DNA of 64,000 bases from Variovorax paradoxus (GCF_024734665.1 NZ_CP102931.1:2540001-2604000); one strand, 5' to 3'; positions 10,043 to 19,874 are shown, counted from the first letter of the stretch. The notes: generated by a model not told the origin, from the letters alone. Numbers and translations: made by a program.

Positions 10043-13000
10043 ATGGACGTAGCTTCGATCAAACAAAACAAATGGGTGCGACGTGGGATCGTCGCGGTGC
10101 TGGTTCTGTTGGCCTTCTGGGTCATTGCCTGGCTGGCGGTGCCGCCGATTGCCAAAAGCCAGCTTCAGAAGATCGCAAGCGAGAAGCTCGGGCGGCAGGT
10201 AACAGTCGGCAAGATCGATTTCAAGCCCTGGACACTCGAGCTCGCGCTGAACGACCTGCGCATTGCCACCGCTGACGGCAGCAAGCCGCAGGTGGCCGTC
10301 AGCCGCATCTACGCCGATGCCGAGTTGCAGTCGATCTTCCGGCTCGCACCGGTGATCGATGCGGTCACGATCGACGGGCCCGCCATCCTGCTCACGCACC
10401 AGGCGGACGGCAAATACGACATCGACGACATCCTTGCCAAGCTCTCGGCCGGCCCGCCGCCCGACCCGAACGCCAAGCCGGCGCGCTTTGCCATCTACAA
10501 CATTGCGATAAATGGCGGCTCGATCGACTTCGACGACCAGACCGTCAAGCGCAAGCACGAGCTGCGCGACTTCGTGCTCAAGGTGCCGTTCCTGAGCAAC
10601 CTCGATTCCAAGCGCGACATCAACACCGAGCCCAAGCTCGCCTTCGCGCTCAACGGCAGCAAGTTCGACTCGGCCGCCTTCACCACCCCCTTTGCAGACA
10701 ACCGCAAGACCGACGCCCACGTGCAGTTCAAGGGGCTCGACCTCGTGCCGTATCTCGGCTACATCCCGGGCGGCCTGCCGGTGAAGCTCCAGGCGGGCAG
10801 TCTCGATGCCGACCTGAAGATCGGCTTCGAGCAAGCCACGACCACCGGCCTGAAAATCACCGGCACGGTCGAGGCGCACACCACCAAGGTGGCCGATGCG
10901 CGCGGCCGCGACCTGCTGGCCTTCGAATCGCTCAAGCTGGCGCTGGCCGACGTGCGGCCGCTGGAGTCGGTGTTCCATCTGAGCGAAGTCGCGCTGGTCA
11001 AGCCGCAGCTGGCGGTGGCGCGCGATGCGGGCGGAAAGCTCAATCTGCTGGCCACCGACCCGGCCACCGGAGCGACCGAGAAGGTCGCGTCACCACCCGC
11101 CGCAGCCGCGAGCGCACCGGCCGGCAAGCCGGCGCAAAAGCCCGTGCTGAAGGTACAGGTCGACAAGGTGGCCCTGAACGGTGGACGCATCGGCTGGCGC
11201 GACGAAACCGTCAATCCCGCTGCCGCCGTCGATGTGACCGACCTCGGCATCGACGTCACCGGCGTCACCTGGCCGATGGAAAAGCCGGCCGAATTCAACG
11301 GCAGCACGGCGATTGCCGGCGCCTCGCTCAAGTTCAAGGGCAATGCCACCGACAAGGTGGCCGACGTGCAGACCGAGGTCGATGCGCTGCCGCTGTCGCT
11401 GGCCGCGCCTTATCTGGCGCAGAGCCTGGAGCCCACGCTGGATGGCAAGCTCAGCGGGCAGATCGACATCGCCTGGGCCCAGCCCGACCTGAAGTTCAAG
11501 GCGCGCCGCCTGTCCGCCGATGGGCTTGCGCTGACCCAGGCCAAGACCGCGCTGGCCAGCGTCGGCCGCTTCGAGCTGGTCGACGCCGAGGTCGACATGA
11601 CGAAGCACACATTGAATGTGGCCTCGTTCACCGCGACGAACCCCAAGGTGCGCATCGAGCGCGACAGCGAGAAGCGCTGGATGTTCGAGCGCTGGCTCAA
11701 GACACCGGCCGGTGGTGGCACCAAGGAAGCCGAAGCCAAGGTCGCAGCGCCCAAGCCCGCGGCCGCCGAAACGCCGCAACCCGGCGCCAACACCAAGCCC
11801 TGGGCGCTGACCATCGGCACGCTGGCGGTCGACAACGGCGCTCTTTCTTATGCGGACAAGGCCGGCGCGAACCCGGTGACCGTGGAAGTCACCGCCTTCA
11901 AGCTCCACGCCCAGAAGATCGCGCCCGACACCAATACGACTTCGCCGCTCGAGGTTTCCGGCCGCATCGGCTCCGGGCGCTCCGACCCGGGACGCTTCGA
12001 CTACAAGGGCAACGTCGTGCTCAAGCCGCTCGCGGCCGAGGGCCGGCTGGAGGTGGTTTCGTTCCCCGCGCATACCTTCAAGGCCTATTACGCGGACGCG
12101 CTCAACGTCGACATCCGCCGCGCCTTCGCGAGCTATCGAGGCACGGTGCGCTATGCGACAACGCCCGCGGGCATGAGCATCAAGCTGGCCGGCGACACCG
12201 CGCTCGACGATTTCCGCGCCAACAGCGTCTCGCTTACCCAGTCGCCCGGCTTCGACCGCAACACCAACCAGTTGCTGAGCTGGAAGACGCTGAGCCTGCG
12301 CGGCCTGCAGGTCAGCATGGCGCCCAACGCGCCGCCGAATGTGGACGTGCGCGAGACCACGCTGACCGACTTCTTTGCCCGCGTGATCATCGACTCCACC
12401 GGCCGGCTCAACCTGCTGAACCTGACCAGGAAGGGCGAGGCACAAGCCAACGCCGTTGCTGCGGCAGCGGGCGAAGCCTCCACCCGCAAGGGCCCGGGCG
12501 GCACGACCACCACGACACGAGCTGTGCCGGCCAGGCCTTCGGGCGGCGCTCCGGTGTCGGCCGAAAACATGGTCGGGGGAGCACCCGAGCCGGCCAAACC
12601 GGCGGCAGCCGCCGCGCCCGTCGCCACCGCGCAGGCAGACAGCGGCCCCGCGCCCGTCATCAACTTCGGCCCGATGAGCCTCGTCAACGGCAAGATCGAC
12701 TTCACCGACCTGTTCGTCAAGCCCAACTACTCGGCCGACCTCAGCGAGCTGACCGGCAAGCTCAGCTCGTTCTCGTCGAACCCGCCGAAGGGCGAGAGCG
12801 GCCGGCCCGCGCTGGCCGACCTCGAACTGCGCGGCAAGGCGCAGCAGACAGCCGCGCTGGAAATCACCGGCAAGCTCAACCCGCTGGCCAAACCGCTCGA
12901 ACTCGACATCACCGCCAAGATGCGCGACCTCGACCTGGCCCCGCTGTCGCCGTACTCGGTGCGCTACGCCGGCCACGGCATCGAGCGCGGCAAGATGAGC

Positions 13001-13858
13001 ATGGACGTCAACTACAAGGTCGCCCCCGATGGCCAGCTGACGGCCACCAACAAGCTGGTGCTCAATCAGCTGCAATTCGGCGACGAAGTTGCGGGCGCGC
13101 CTGCCAGCCTCCCGGTGAAGCTGGCCGTGGCCCTGCTGGCCGACCGCAACGGCGTGATCGACGTCGACCTGCCGCTCAGCGGCTCGCTCAACGATCCACA
13201 GTTCAGCGTCGGCCCGCTGATCTGGAAGGCCGTGGTCAACCTGATCGTCAAGGCCGTGACAGCGCCGTTCAGCCTGCTCACCGGTGGTCTGGGCGGCGGC
13301 AGCGGCGAATCGAGCGCCATCACCTTCGAGCCCGGCAGTTCCGAGTTGAGCGCCGCCGCCAAGGAAAGCCTGGACAAGGTCGCCAAGGCGCTGACCGACC
13401 GGACCACGCTGCAGATGACGGTGGTCGGCACTTCCAGCCTCGAGAAAGAGCGCGACGCCTACCAGCGCCAGCGCGTGCGCCAGCTCACCTACGCCGAAAA
13501 GCGCCGCGTCGCGGTGCGCGGCGGCCAGACCGGCACCGACGTGCCACCCGTCACCGACGCCGAATATCCCGAGTTGCTGACCGCCGTGTACAAGCGCGCA
13601 GACATCACCAAGCCGCGCAACCTCGTCGGCCTGGCCAAAGACCTGCCGGTGCCGGACATGGAAAAGCTGCTGTTCGCCAGCGTACCGGTCGACGAGGAGT
13701 CGATGCGCCAACTGGCGGTCGAGCGCGGCGCGGCCGTGCGCGACTACCTGCTCGCGAAGAAGCTGCCTAGCGAGCGTCTCTTCCTGGGGGCGGTGCGCAC
13801 AAGTGCCAGCGGCAGCGACTGGAAGCCGGGCGCCGAGCTCAGCCTGACCATGAAGTGA
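10043..13858 (+). CDS. DUF748 / AsmA-like giant envelope protein
   Basis: Protein of 1271 residues with one N-terminal membrane anchor (about residues 12-30, IVAVLVLLAFWVIAWLAV). Directly after it comes the AsmA-type segment in which a helix leads into KLGRQVTVGKIDFKPWTLELAL. The rest is a long beta-rich repetitive body typical of DUF748, broken by Ala/Pro-rich linkers near residues 345-365, 560-580 and 800-870. A C-terminal region near residues 1090-1150 (FEPGSSELSAAAKESLDKVA) resembles OmpA-like peptidoglycan-binding sequence. Relatives of the AsmA/TamB/YhdP group span the periplasm and are implicated in lipid transport or outer-membrane homeostasis; that role here is inference. I use the ATG at 10043, just before the membrane segment, rather than the in-frame one at 9866. 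Confidence 0.82.
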   Translation: MDVASIKQNKWVRRGIVAVLVLLAFWVIAWLAVPPIAKSQLQKIASEKLGRQVTVGKIDFKPWTLELALNDLRIATADGSKPQVAVSRIYADAELQSIFRLAPVIDAVTIDGPAILLTHQADGKYDIDDILAKLSAGPPPDPNAKPARFAIYNIAINGGSIDFDDQTVKRKHELRDFVLKVPFLSNLDSKRDINTEPKLAFALNGSKFDSAAFTTPFADNRKTDAHVQFKGLDLVPYLGYIPGGLPVKLQAGSLDADLKIGFEQATTTGLKITGTVEAHTTKVADARGRDLLAFESLKLALADVRPLESVFHLSEVALVKPQLAVARDAGGKLNLLATDPATGATEKVASPPAAAASAPAGKPAQKPVLKVQVDKVALNGGRIGWRDETVNPAAAVDVTDLGIDVTGVTWPMEKPAEFNGSTAIAGASLKFKGNATDKVADVQTEVDALPLSLAAPYLAQSLEPTLDGKLSGQIDIAWAQPDLKFKARRLSADGLALTQAKTALASVGRFELVDAEVDMTKHTLNVASFTATNPKVRIERDSEKRWMFERWLKTPAGGGTKEAEAKVAAPKPAAAETPQPGANTKPWALTIGTLAVDNGALSYADKAGANPVTVEVTAFKLHAQKIAPDTNTTSPLEVSGRIGSGRSDPGRFDYKGNVVLKPLAAEGRLEVVSFPAHTFKAYYADALNVDIRRAFASYRGTVRYATTPAGMSIKLAGDTALDDFRANSVSLTQSPGFDRNTNQLLSWKTLSLRGLQVSMAPNAPPNVDVRETTLTDFFARVIIDSTGRLNLLNLTRKGEAQANAVAAAAGEASTRKGPGGTTTTTRAVPARPSGGAPVSAENMVGGAPEPAKPAAAAAPVATAQADSGPAPVINFGPMSLVNGKIDFTDLFVKPNYSADLSELTGKLSSFSSNPPKGESGRPALADLELRGKAQQTAALEITGKLNPLAKPLELDITAKMRDLDLAPLSPYSVRYAGHGIERGKMSMDVNYKVAPDGQLTATNKLVLNQLQFGDEVAGAPASLPVKLAVALLADRNGVIDVDLPLSGSLNDPQFSVGPLIWKAVVNLIVKAVTAPFSLLTGGLGGGSGESSAITFEPGSSELSAAAKESLDKVAKALTDRTTLQMTVVGTSSLEKERDAYQRQRVRQLTYAEKRRVAVRGGQTGTDVPPVTDAEYPELLTAVYKRADITKPRNLVGLAKDLPVPDMEKLLFASVPVDEESMRQLAVERGAAVRDYLLAKKLPSERLFLGAVRTSASGSDWKPGAELSLTMK

Positions 13859-13893
13859 GGCGCGACGACCCGATCAGGAGCCGGTCTGAGGAC

Positions 13894-13921
13894 TTGGTTT
13901 TTTTCTACAGCTTGCTATATA
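13894..13921 (+). promoter_or_regulatory. Putative sigma-70 promoter for the DUF349 gene
   Basis: TTGGTT (13894-13899), a 16-base spacer and TATATA (13916-13921) lie in a notably AT-rich island about 150 bases upstream of the GTG start at 14073. Identified by eye only. Confidence 0.4.
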
Positions 13922-14017
13922 TGTAGTCCGTTAACCTCCACGCCCACAACCCCGCGTACGCCACCGTTTCTGGACGGAATTCAATGGCCAGCCGCAAGTG
14001 GGTGAAAATGTCGATGT

Positions 14018-14037
14018 GCGCCGGCCTTTGCCGGCGC
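14018..14037 (+). other. GC-rich perfect hairpin in the leader of the DUF349 gene
   Basis: GCGCCGGC (14018-14025), loop CTTT, GCCGGCGC (14030-14037), followed by a pyrimidine-rich CTTCGCTTTCTCT tract. It sits 35 bases before the GTG start. It could be a weak terminator of the upstream transcript or an attenuator/stabiliser in the leader. Confidence 0.45.
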
Positions 14038-14072
14038 CTTCGCTTTCTCTACCAAGACAACGATTTCGCGCA

Positions 14073-16943
14073 GTGACCTCTACTTCTTCCAAGCCACACG
14101 ACCTTCAGGCCCTCGACACGCTCACCGGCGGCGCCTTCACCGCGCCGACTTCCGGCGAGCGCGCCGCGCGCATCCGCGACTGGCTCGCGGGCACTCCCAC
14201 TGCCGAGCAGATGCAGGAGGTCTTCAAGGAGCTGAGCGGTCGTGACAAGGGCGCCGCGCGCCTGCTGCGCGAAAAGCTCGACGAACTCAAGCGCGCCAAG
14301 GGGCAGGAGGCAATTGCCGCCGAATGGGCGCAAAAGGCCGAAGCCCTGCTGGGCCAGTCCAAGCTCAACATCGCCGATGCACTGGCCTGGCAGCGCGACG
14401 CCGCCAAGGCTGGCGCGCCGCTGTCGCGCGAGCCGCTGGCCGGCCTGAAGCTCAAGCTGGCCGAGCGCGTCAAGGGCATCGAAGACCTGCAGCACCGCGC
14501 CCAGGTGCACCGCGAAGCCGCCGTGCTGCTGGCGCAGCGCTTCGAAGTGCTGTCCACCAAGGGCTGGCAGGATGCCCAGGCCGCCGAAGAATCGCTGCGC
14601 GCCGACGTGACCCACTGGCAGCAGCAGGCAGCCGAGATCACGACCGACGCCAACTGGACCAGCCTCGACGCCAAGTTCGCACCGCAGCTCGAATCGTCCA
14701 AGTCGCAACTGCTGGTGGTGTCCGACGCATTCCACAGTGCATTGGCCCAGGCCCTTGCAGCTGCCGCCGATGCTGCTGCGCCGCTGCCGCCAGTGCCCGT
14801 GTGGGCCGACGAACTGCGCGCCGCGCGCGGCGAGGTCGTGGCGCCCAAGCCCGCTGCGCCAACTCGCCCCGCCGCACCCAAGATCGACCCGGCCGTGCGC
14901 GCCGCCGCGCAAGACGCCGTGCAGGCCGCGCTCGCCAAGCTCGAACAGGAAACTGCCGAAGGCCATGGCAAGGCCAGCGCCGGCGCGGCCGCCGCGCTGC
15001 GCGCCGTGCTCAAGGAGCACGGCAAGCTGGTCGAAGCGCCGCTCGAAGCCCGCGTGCATGCCGCGCTGGTGGCCGCTGGCGAACTCGAAGGCTGGCAGCG
15101 CTGGAGTGCCGACAAGGTGCGCGAAGACCTCGTCGCCAAGGCCGAAGGCCTGCTCAAGCGCCCCGAAGGCCAGGCCCTTGGCGGTCGCAAGATGCAGGAA
15201 ACGCTGCGCGCCCTGCGCGACCAGTGGAAACAGGCCGACCAGGGCGGCGTGCCGAACCACGCGCTCTGGAAGCGCTTCGATGAAGCCTGCAACGAAGCCC
15301 ACAAGGTGGTCGAGGCCTGGCTCGAAAAGGTCCGCGCCGATGCGGCCGAGCACCGCGCCCTCCGCGTCGCGCTGATCGAAGAGGTCAAGGCCTGGGCTGC
15401 CGAGCATGCCGGCGCCACCGACCTGAAGGCGCACAACCGCGCGCTGCACCAGTTCGCCGACCGCTGGCGCGATGCAGGCCACGTGGGCGAAAAGGTGTTC
15501 GCAGAGCTGCAGCCGCTGTGGAACGAAGCCTTCGGCGCGGCCCGCGCTCCGTTCGAGACCGCGCAGAAGGCCAGCGTCGAACGCCGCCAGGCCATGATCG
15601 CTGAGGCTGCCGAGCTCGGCGCCCAGCCGATGCTGCGCATCGACGCCGTCAAGGCGCTGCAACAGCGCTGGCAGGCCGAGGCGCAGAGCGTGCCGCTCGA
15701 TCGCCGCCATGAACAGAAACTGTGGGACGCGTTCCGCGCGCCCATCGACGAAGCTTTCAATCGCAAGACGGCAGAGCGCGAAAAGGCGTCGGCCGCAATG
15801 AGCGAGCACGATCGCTATGTGCTCGAAGCGTCCAAGGCGCTCGACGCAGCCAATGCCGGCGGCGACGTGCAGAAAATTCGTGCCGCCATTGCCCGCCTGG
15901 AAGGCGCGCTGCGCGGTGAAGCACCGCCGCCCGCGCCGAAGGCCGAGCAGGCCACTGTCGCGAGCGACGGTCCGTCGGTCGGCGCGACCGAGGTCGTGGC
16001 CCCGGGGCAGGCTGCTGCCGAATTCGGCGAAAGCGCCGAGCAGGCGCCGAGCCCGAGCGATGCGGAAGCCTCGCCCGGCACGACCGCCGATGCAGCGCTC
16101 GCCGCTTCGGCCGATCTCGTGGCGCCCGCCGACGGCGCCGATGCCTCGGCACGCACCGATGGCGAGGCGCATGACGCCGGCGAAGCCGTTGCTGCGGAAG
16201 CGCCAGCCGCGGCGCCGAAGCCCGCGCCCAAGCCCGTCGTGGCCATGCGTGGCGACGACCGCCCGAGCAGCAAGAAGGCCGAAGCAGCGCCCGCAGCTCG
16301 CGGCGCCGGTGGCCGTTTCGGTGATCGCCGCGATGGCGGACGTCCTGGTGCCGGCGGCCCGGGTCGCCCTGGTGATCGCGGCGACCGTGGGGCGCCTCGT
16401 GGTGACGCGCGTGGCGATCGCGGTGCACCGGCCGGCCGCTTCGGCGACCGTCCGCCGCGCTTCGAAGATCGCGGCCCGCGCCTCGGCGACGCAGCCTTCC
16501 GTGCGCAGCGCGAAGCGCTCGAACGCGCCGACATGGCGCTGCGCAAGCTCGCAGCACAAGCGCACGGCGAAGCCCTGACCCAAGTGCTGGGCGCATGGGA
16601 ACAGCGCGATGCCAGCCGTCTGCCGAGCATCCAGGAACTGGGCCGCGCGGTCACGCCCGCGGTGCGCAGCGGCTGGTCGCAAGCCATCGGCTCCGCGCCG
16701 ACGGCTGCCGCGAACGATGCCGCCGAAGCGCTGCTGCGTCTCGAAATGGCCGCCGAAGTGCCGACGCCTGCTGAACAGCTCGACGCGCGCCGTGCACTGC
16801 AACTCAAGCTGCTGACGAAGCGCGGCGATCCCGCGCCGGCCCAGACCTGGGGTCAGGATGCAGGGAAGGTGTTGGCCGCGGCGCACGATGCTTCCAGCGC
16901 GCGCCGTCTGCAGAATGCGCTGAAGGCATTGCTGCGAAAGTAA
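14073..16943 (+). CDS. DUF349-repeat protein with Arg/Gly-rich tract
   Basis: Protein of 956 residues, mostly helical and Ala/Glu/Lys/Arg-rich. Residues about 60-610 contain several DUF349-type helical repeats (for example ALRDQWKQADQGGVPN and the LWKRFDEACNEAHK region). An acidic Ala-rich linker (about 620-735) leads to an Arg/Gly/Asp-rich low-complexity tract (about 742-808, with repeats such as RPGDRGDRGAPRGDARGDRG), then a helical C-terminal domain. DUF349 proteins have no firmly established function. The basic Gly-rich tract resembles RNA-binding RGG-like regions, which is inference. I chose the GTG at 14073 (MTSTSSKPHD); the ATG at 13998 would add 25 residues that overlap the leader hairpin. 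A bidirectional terminator follows. Confidence 0.82.
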   Translation: MTSTSSKPHDLQALDTLTGGAFTAPTSGERAARIRDWLAGTPTAEQMQEVFKELSGRDKGAARLLREKLDELKRAKGQEAIAAEWAQKAEALLGQSKLNIADALAWQRDAAKAGAPLSREPLAGLKLKLAERVKGIEDLQHRAQVHREAAVLLAQRFEVLSTKGWQDAQAAEESLRADVTHWQQQAAEITTDANWTSLDAKFAPQLESSKSQLLVVSDAFHSALAQALAAAADAAAPLPPVPVWADELRAARGEVVAPKPAAPTRPAAPKIDPAVRAAAQDAVQAALAKLEQETAEGHGKASAGAAAALRAVLKEHGKLVEAPLEARVHAALVAAGELEGWQRWSADKVREDLVAKAEGLLKRPEGQALGGRKMQETLRALRDQWKQADQGGVPNHALWKRFDEACNEAHKVVEAWLEKVRADAAEHRALRVALIEEVKAWAAEHAGATDLKAHNRALHQFADRWRDAGHVGEKVFAELQPLWNEAFGAARAPFETAQKASVERRQAMIAEAAELGAQPMLRIDAVKALQQRWQAEAQSVPLDRRHEQKLWDAFRAPIDEAFNRKTAEREKASAAMSEHDRYVLEASKALDAANAGGDVQKIRAAIARLEGALRGEAPPPAPKAEQATVASDGPSVGATEVVAPGQAAAEFGESAEQAPSPSDAEASPGTTADAALAASADLVAPADGADASARTDGEAHDAGEAVAAEAPAAAPKPAPKPVVAMRGDDRPSSKKAEAAPAARGAGGRFGDRRDGGRPGAGGPGRPGDRGDRGAPRGDARGDRGAPAGRFGDRPPRFEDRGPRLGDAAFRAQREALERADMALRKLAAQAHGEALTQVLGAWEQRDASRLPSIQELGRAVTPAVRSGWSQAIGSAPTAAANDAAEALLRLEMAAEVPTPAEQLDARRALQLKLLTKRGDPAPAQTWGQDAGKVLAAAHDASSARRLQNALKALLRK

Positions 16944-16973
16944 GAGGCAGCCTCCAAGGCCTCCGGCCAGATG

Positions 16974-17001
16974 AAAAAGACGCCCCGCGGGGCGTCTTTT
17001 T
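16974..17001. terminator. Bidirectional rho-independent terminator
   Basis: Bases 16974-17001 are a perfect palindrome: five A, GACGCCCCG, then its complement ending in five T. It lies between the converging DUF349 gene and mtfA. A run of A before and T after the stem lets it act on both strands. Confidence 0.85.
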
Positions 17002-17055
17002 CTTTGGGGGAGCAGCTGCGCAGCAGCTGCAAATTGACTGCCCCCTGTTCAGGTG

Positions 17056-17847
17056 TCAGGGCCTTCTGGGCAGAAAGAATTCATCGAAGAGCGCGAGCAC
17101 GCCGGGGAAGTCACGGGCGAAGTTCGGGCGGCTCACGAAGTAGGCCTCGCAGGCCACCGCGAAGAATTCGCTGATCGACGTGGCGCCATAGGCGTCGAGC
17201 CACGGCGGCTCGGTGCCGAAGCGTTCCGCCTTGATGGTCTGCTCGCGGAAGTCGTCGTAGGCGGACTGCAGCACGGCGAGCCAGGCTTTGCGGGCTGCGC
17301 GCGCGTTGCGCTGGCCTGCAAAGCCGGGCGGCAGCGGTGGGCAGCCGTTGGCGTCGCCGCTGCGCATGTCGATCTTGTGGGCGAACTCGTGGATCACGAC
17401 GTTGTAGCCGCGCTCGCTGGTGACGCTGCTCGCCAGCACGTCGTCCCAGCTCAGCATGACGGGGCCACGCTCCATGGCCTCGCCGGCCACGACTTCGCCG
17501 TACTCATGCACCACCTGGGCCTCATCGACCACCTTGCGCCGCGCCACCACCTCGGAGCGGTGCACGACGATGCCGACGAAATCGTCGTACCAGTTCAGTC
17601 CGCCCTTGAGGTGCAGCACCGGCAGCACAGCCTGGGCCGCGATGGCCAGCGCCACTTCGTTGGTGATGGTGAAGCCTTTGGCGCCATGGAATTCCTTGTC
17701 GCGCAGGAACTCGGCCGTCAGCGTGCGAAGGCGTTGCCGGTCGGTGTCCGGCAGTGCGCCCAGGAAGGTGTAGCGCCTGAGCGCGGCCTGCCAGGCGGCT
17801 TCGGGAATCGGGGGCAGGGCGCGCAGGCGGCGCAGCCACTTGAACAT
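17056..17847 (-). CDS. mtfA: MtfA-family zinc-dependent peptidase (M90)
   Basis: Protein of 263 residues similar to MtfA, the E. coli zinc aminopeptidase that also binds the glucose repressor Mlc. The zinc motif HEFAH occurs at residues 153-157 (VIHEFAHKID). A downstream glutamate in the SISEFFAVACEAYF segment near residues 220-235 is the likely third ligand. The N-terminus MFKWLRRLRALPPIP is typical. In this lineage the sugar-PTS link is uncertain, so the safe claim is a cytoplasmic metallopeptidase of the MtfA fold. It lies 17 bases downstream of lpxH on the same strand. Confidence 0.88.
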   Translation of the reverse strand: MFKWLRRLRALPPIPEAAWQAALRRYTFLGALPDTDRQRLRTLTAEFLRDKEFHGAKGFTITNEVALAIAAQAVLPVLHLKGGLNWYDDFVGIVVHRSEVVARRKVVDEAQVVHEYGEVVAGEAMERGPVMLSWDDVLASSVTSERGYNVVIHEFAHKIDMRSGDANGCPPLPPGFAGQRNARAARKAWLAVLQSAYDDFREQTIKAERFGTEPPWLDAYGATSISEFFAVACEAYFVSRPNFARDFPGVLALFDEFFLPRRP

Positions 17848-17864
17848 TGGTAGAGGCGGCGCGG

Positions 17865-18641
17865 CTAGCGCAGATCGACGCGCTGCGCGCCGGCGGTGGA
17901 GAGGCACAGCAACTGCGCGCGCGGCGGATGCGCGGCAGCATCCCAGTCGCTCAGCACGACGCGGCGCAGGCCGTTGCCCATGTCGTGATCGGCGGGGCGA
18001 TGCGTGTGGCCGTGCACCAGCGTGGGGGCGTTCGCCTGTTGCAGCCACTCGCGTGCCGCTGCGGTGTCGACATCGGCCCAGACGGTCGACGGATTGCGCT
18101 TGCGGTCTTCACTCTGCACGCGCATGGAGCGCGCGAGCGCGCGGCGTTCTTCCAGCGGCCTCGCGAGGAACGCGGCCTGCCACTCGGATGTGCGAACCTG
18201 TGCGCGGAACTTGAGGTACTCCGTGTCTTCGAGGCAGAGGATGTCGCCGTGGCTCAGCAGCCAGCGCTGGCCGTGCAGCACGAGCACCGTCGGGTCGTCG
18301 AGCAGCGTGAAGCCGCATTGCGCCGCGAGCGCGGGGCCGACGAGGAAGTCACGATTGCCGTGCATGAAGAACACCGGCAGCCGCTGCGCAGTGCGGCGCA
18401 GCAGTTCGGCGCACTGGGCCTCGAAACCGGGCTGGGCAGCGGCATCGTCGCCCACCCACACCTCGAACAGGTCGCCGAGGATGATCAGCGCGTCGGCCGG
18501 CGTGGTCTGCAGATAGCCCTGCCAGGCCTCGAAGGTGGCGGGCTCGCCGGCCTGCAGGTGCAGGTCGGAAATCAGGTCGACAGTGCGCCACGCGGGTGGC
18601 GCCACCAGCTCGGTAAAAGCCGGGTTCGCCACTGTGGTCAT
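17865..18641 (-). CDS. lpxH: UDP-2,3-diacylglucosamine diphosphatase LpxH
   Basis: Calcineurin-like phosphoesterase of 258 residues that hydrolyses UDP-2,3-diacylglucosamine to lipid X in lipid A synthesis at the inner membrane. The dinuclear metal motifs are in order: DLHL (Asp26, His28), GDLFEVW, GNRDF, LSHGD and HGHTHRP near the C-terminus. I chose ATG 18641 (MTTVANPAF); the in-frame ATG at 18677 would run into ppiB's stop. The gene follows the cyclophilin genes in a compact minus-strand cluster and is followed by mtfA. Confidence 0.93.
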   Translation of the reverse strand: MTTVANPAFTELVAPPAWRTVDLISDLHLQAGEPATFEAWQGYLQTTPADALIILGDLFEVWVGDDAAAQPGFEAQCAELLRRTAQRLPVFFMHGNRDFLVGPALAAQCGFTLLDDPTVLVLHGQRWLLSHGDILCLEDTEYLKFRAQVRTSEWQAAFLARPLEERRALARSMRVQSEDRKRNPSTVWADVDTAAAREWLQQANAPTLVHGHTHRPADHDMGNGLRRVVLSDWDAAAHPPRAQLLCLSTAGAQRVDLR

Positions 18642-18660
18642 GCCGCGTCGCGCCTGTTCG

Positions 18661-19173
18661 TCATTCAGCGGTGACAACGGCCTTTTCGATCACGACGTCT
18701 TCGAGCGGCACGTCGTCATGGAAGCCCTTGCGGCCCGTCTTCACGGCCTTGACCTTGTCGACCACGTCGGTGCCGTTGATGACCTTGCCGAACACGGCAT
18801 AGCCCCAGCCCTGGGCCGAAGGTGCGGTGTGGTTCAGGAAGCCGTTGTCGGACACGTTGATGAAGAACTGGGCGGTGGCCGAGTGGGGCGCGCTGGTGCG
18901 GGCCATTGCCACGGTGTAGTTGTCGTTCTTCAGGCCGTTGTTGGCTTCGTTCTGGATCTCGGCGTCGGTGGGCTTTTGCTTCATGCCGGGCTCGAAACCG
19001 CCGCCTTGCACCATGAAGCCGGGGATCACGCGGTGGAACACCGTGTTGTCGTAGTGACCCTTCTTCACGTACGAGACGAAGTTCTCGACCGACTTCGGCG
19101 CCTTGGCGGCGTCGAGTTCGAGCGTGATCACGCCGTAGTTCTTGATGTGCAGTTCGACTTGGGGGTTGCTCAT
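18661..19173 (-). CDS. ppiB: Cytoplasmic cyclophilin-type peptidyl-prolyl isomerase
   Basis: Protein of 170 residues, a single cyclophilin domain without signal peptide. Core motifs include [16 protein letters not shown] (about residues 46-61), the [10 protein letters not shown] active-site strand and the [16 protein letters not shown] segment. It catalyses cis/trans isomerisation of prolyl bonds. Starts at [10 protein letters not shown] with a CAGGAGCC ribosome-binding site nearby. It is preceded 32 bases upstream by an exported paralogue, so the pair arose by duplication and serves two compartments. Confidence 0.95.
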   Translation of the reverse strand: MSNPQVELHIKNYGVITLELDAAKAPKSVENFVSYVKKGHYDNTVFHRVIPGFMVQGGGFEPGMKQKPTDAEIQNEANNGLKNDNYTVAMARTSAPHSATAQFFINVSDNGFLNHTAPSAQGWGYAVFGKVINGTDVVDKVKAVKTGRKGFHDDVPLEDVVIEKAVVTAE

Positions 19174-19205
19174 GAGGGGCTCCTGCTTGAGAAAGGGAAA
19201 GGAAT

Positions 19206-19814
19206 TTACTTGGCCAGCAGCGTGGCGGACTTGATGGTGACGGCCTCGAGCGGCACGTTCTGCATGCCGCCCTTGTTGCCGGTGGCCACCGCGCGGATCT
19301 TGTCGACCACGTCGGTGCCGGCAACGACCTTGCCGAACACGGTGTAGCCGTAGCCGTCGGGGTTGGGCGCGTTGAGCGAGTCGTTGTTCTTCACGTTGAT
19401 GAAGAACTGCGAGGTCGCGGAATTCGGGTTGCCGGTGCGGGCCATGGCGATCGTGTATTTGTCGTTCTTCAGACCGTTGCTCGCTTCCAGCGGAATGGGC
19501 GCGCGCGTGGGCTTTTGCTGCAGGTCGGCCGTGAAGCCGCCGCCCTGGATCATGAAGCCGTCGATCACGCGGTGGAACACCGTGCCGTCGTAGTGCTTGT
19601 CCTTGACGTATTGCAGGAAGTTCTCGACCGACTTGGGCGCCTTGGCTGCATCGAGCTCGACCACGATGTCGCCGGCCGAGGTGGCGAGCTTGACGCGCGG
19701 TGCCGCGGCCGATTGCGCATAGCTCGTGGCGGCGAACGTGAGTGCGGCGGCCAGGACGAGGGCGCTGCGGCGGCTGAAACGGGAGAGGGTGTGAGTCGTC
19801 AAACGGGGCTCCAT
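19206..19814 (-). CDS. ppiA: Exported cyclophilin-type peptidyl-prolyl isomerase
   Basis: Protein of 202 residues. Residues 1-34 form a signal peptide ([20 protein letters not shown], then QSAAAP). A cyclophilin domain follows with [26 protein letters not shown] and [16 protein letters not shown]. It probably assists folding of periplasmic proteins. It is a paralogue of the next gene, ppiB, from which it differs mainly by the export signal. The symbol is by analogy with E. coli PpiA. Confidence 0.92.
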   Translation of the reverse strand: MEPRLTTHTLSRFSRRSALVLAAALTFAATSYAQSAAAPRVKLATSAGDIVVELDAAKAPKSVENFLQYVKDKHYDGTVFHRVIDGFMIQGGGFTADLQQKPTRAPIPLEASNGLKNDKYTIAMARTGNPNSATSQFFINVKNNDSLNAPNPDGYGYTVFGKVVAGTDVVDKIRAVATGNKGGMQNVPLEAVTIKSATLLAK

Positions 19815-19874
19815 GTGCGGATGAAGGGACGGGGCTGCGCGGCAGGCACCCTGGGGCGCCCGTGCCGGCGGCGA

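Noticed and set aside
9690..10052. 120-codon plus-strand frame upstream of the DUF748 gene
   Set aside because: No ribosome-binding site, family resemblance or membrane/signal pattern. It crosses the terminator-like hairpin and overlaps the real start.
11090..13711. 873-codon minus-strand frame opposite the DUF748 gene
   Set aside because: Low-complexity His/Arg/Gly/Ala-rich shadow of the real plus-strand protein, with no membrane, motif or start signal support.
14049..16886. Very long open frame (945 codons) on the minus strand opposite the DUF349 gene
   Set aside because: High-GC antisense shadow. It lacks recognisable domains, whereas the plus strand has DUF349 repeats and a sensible start.
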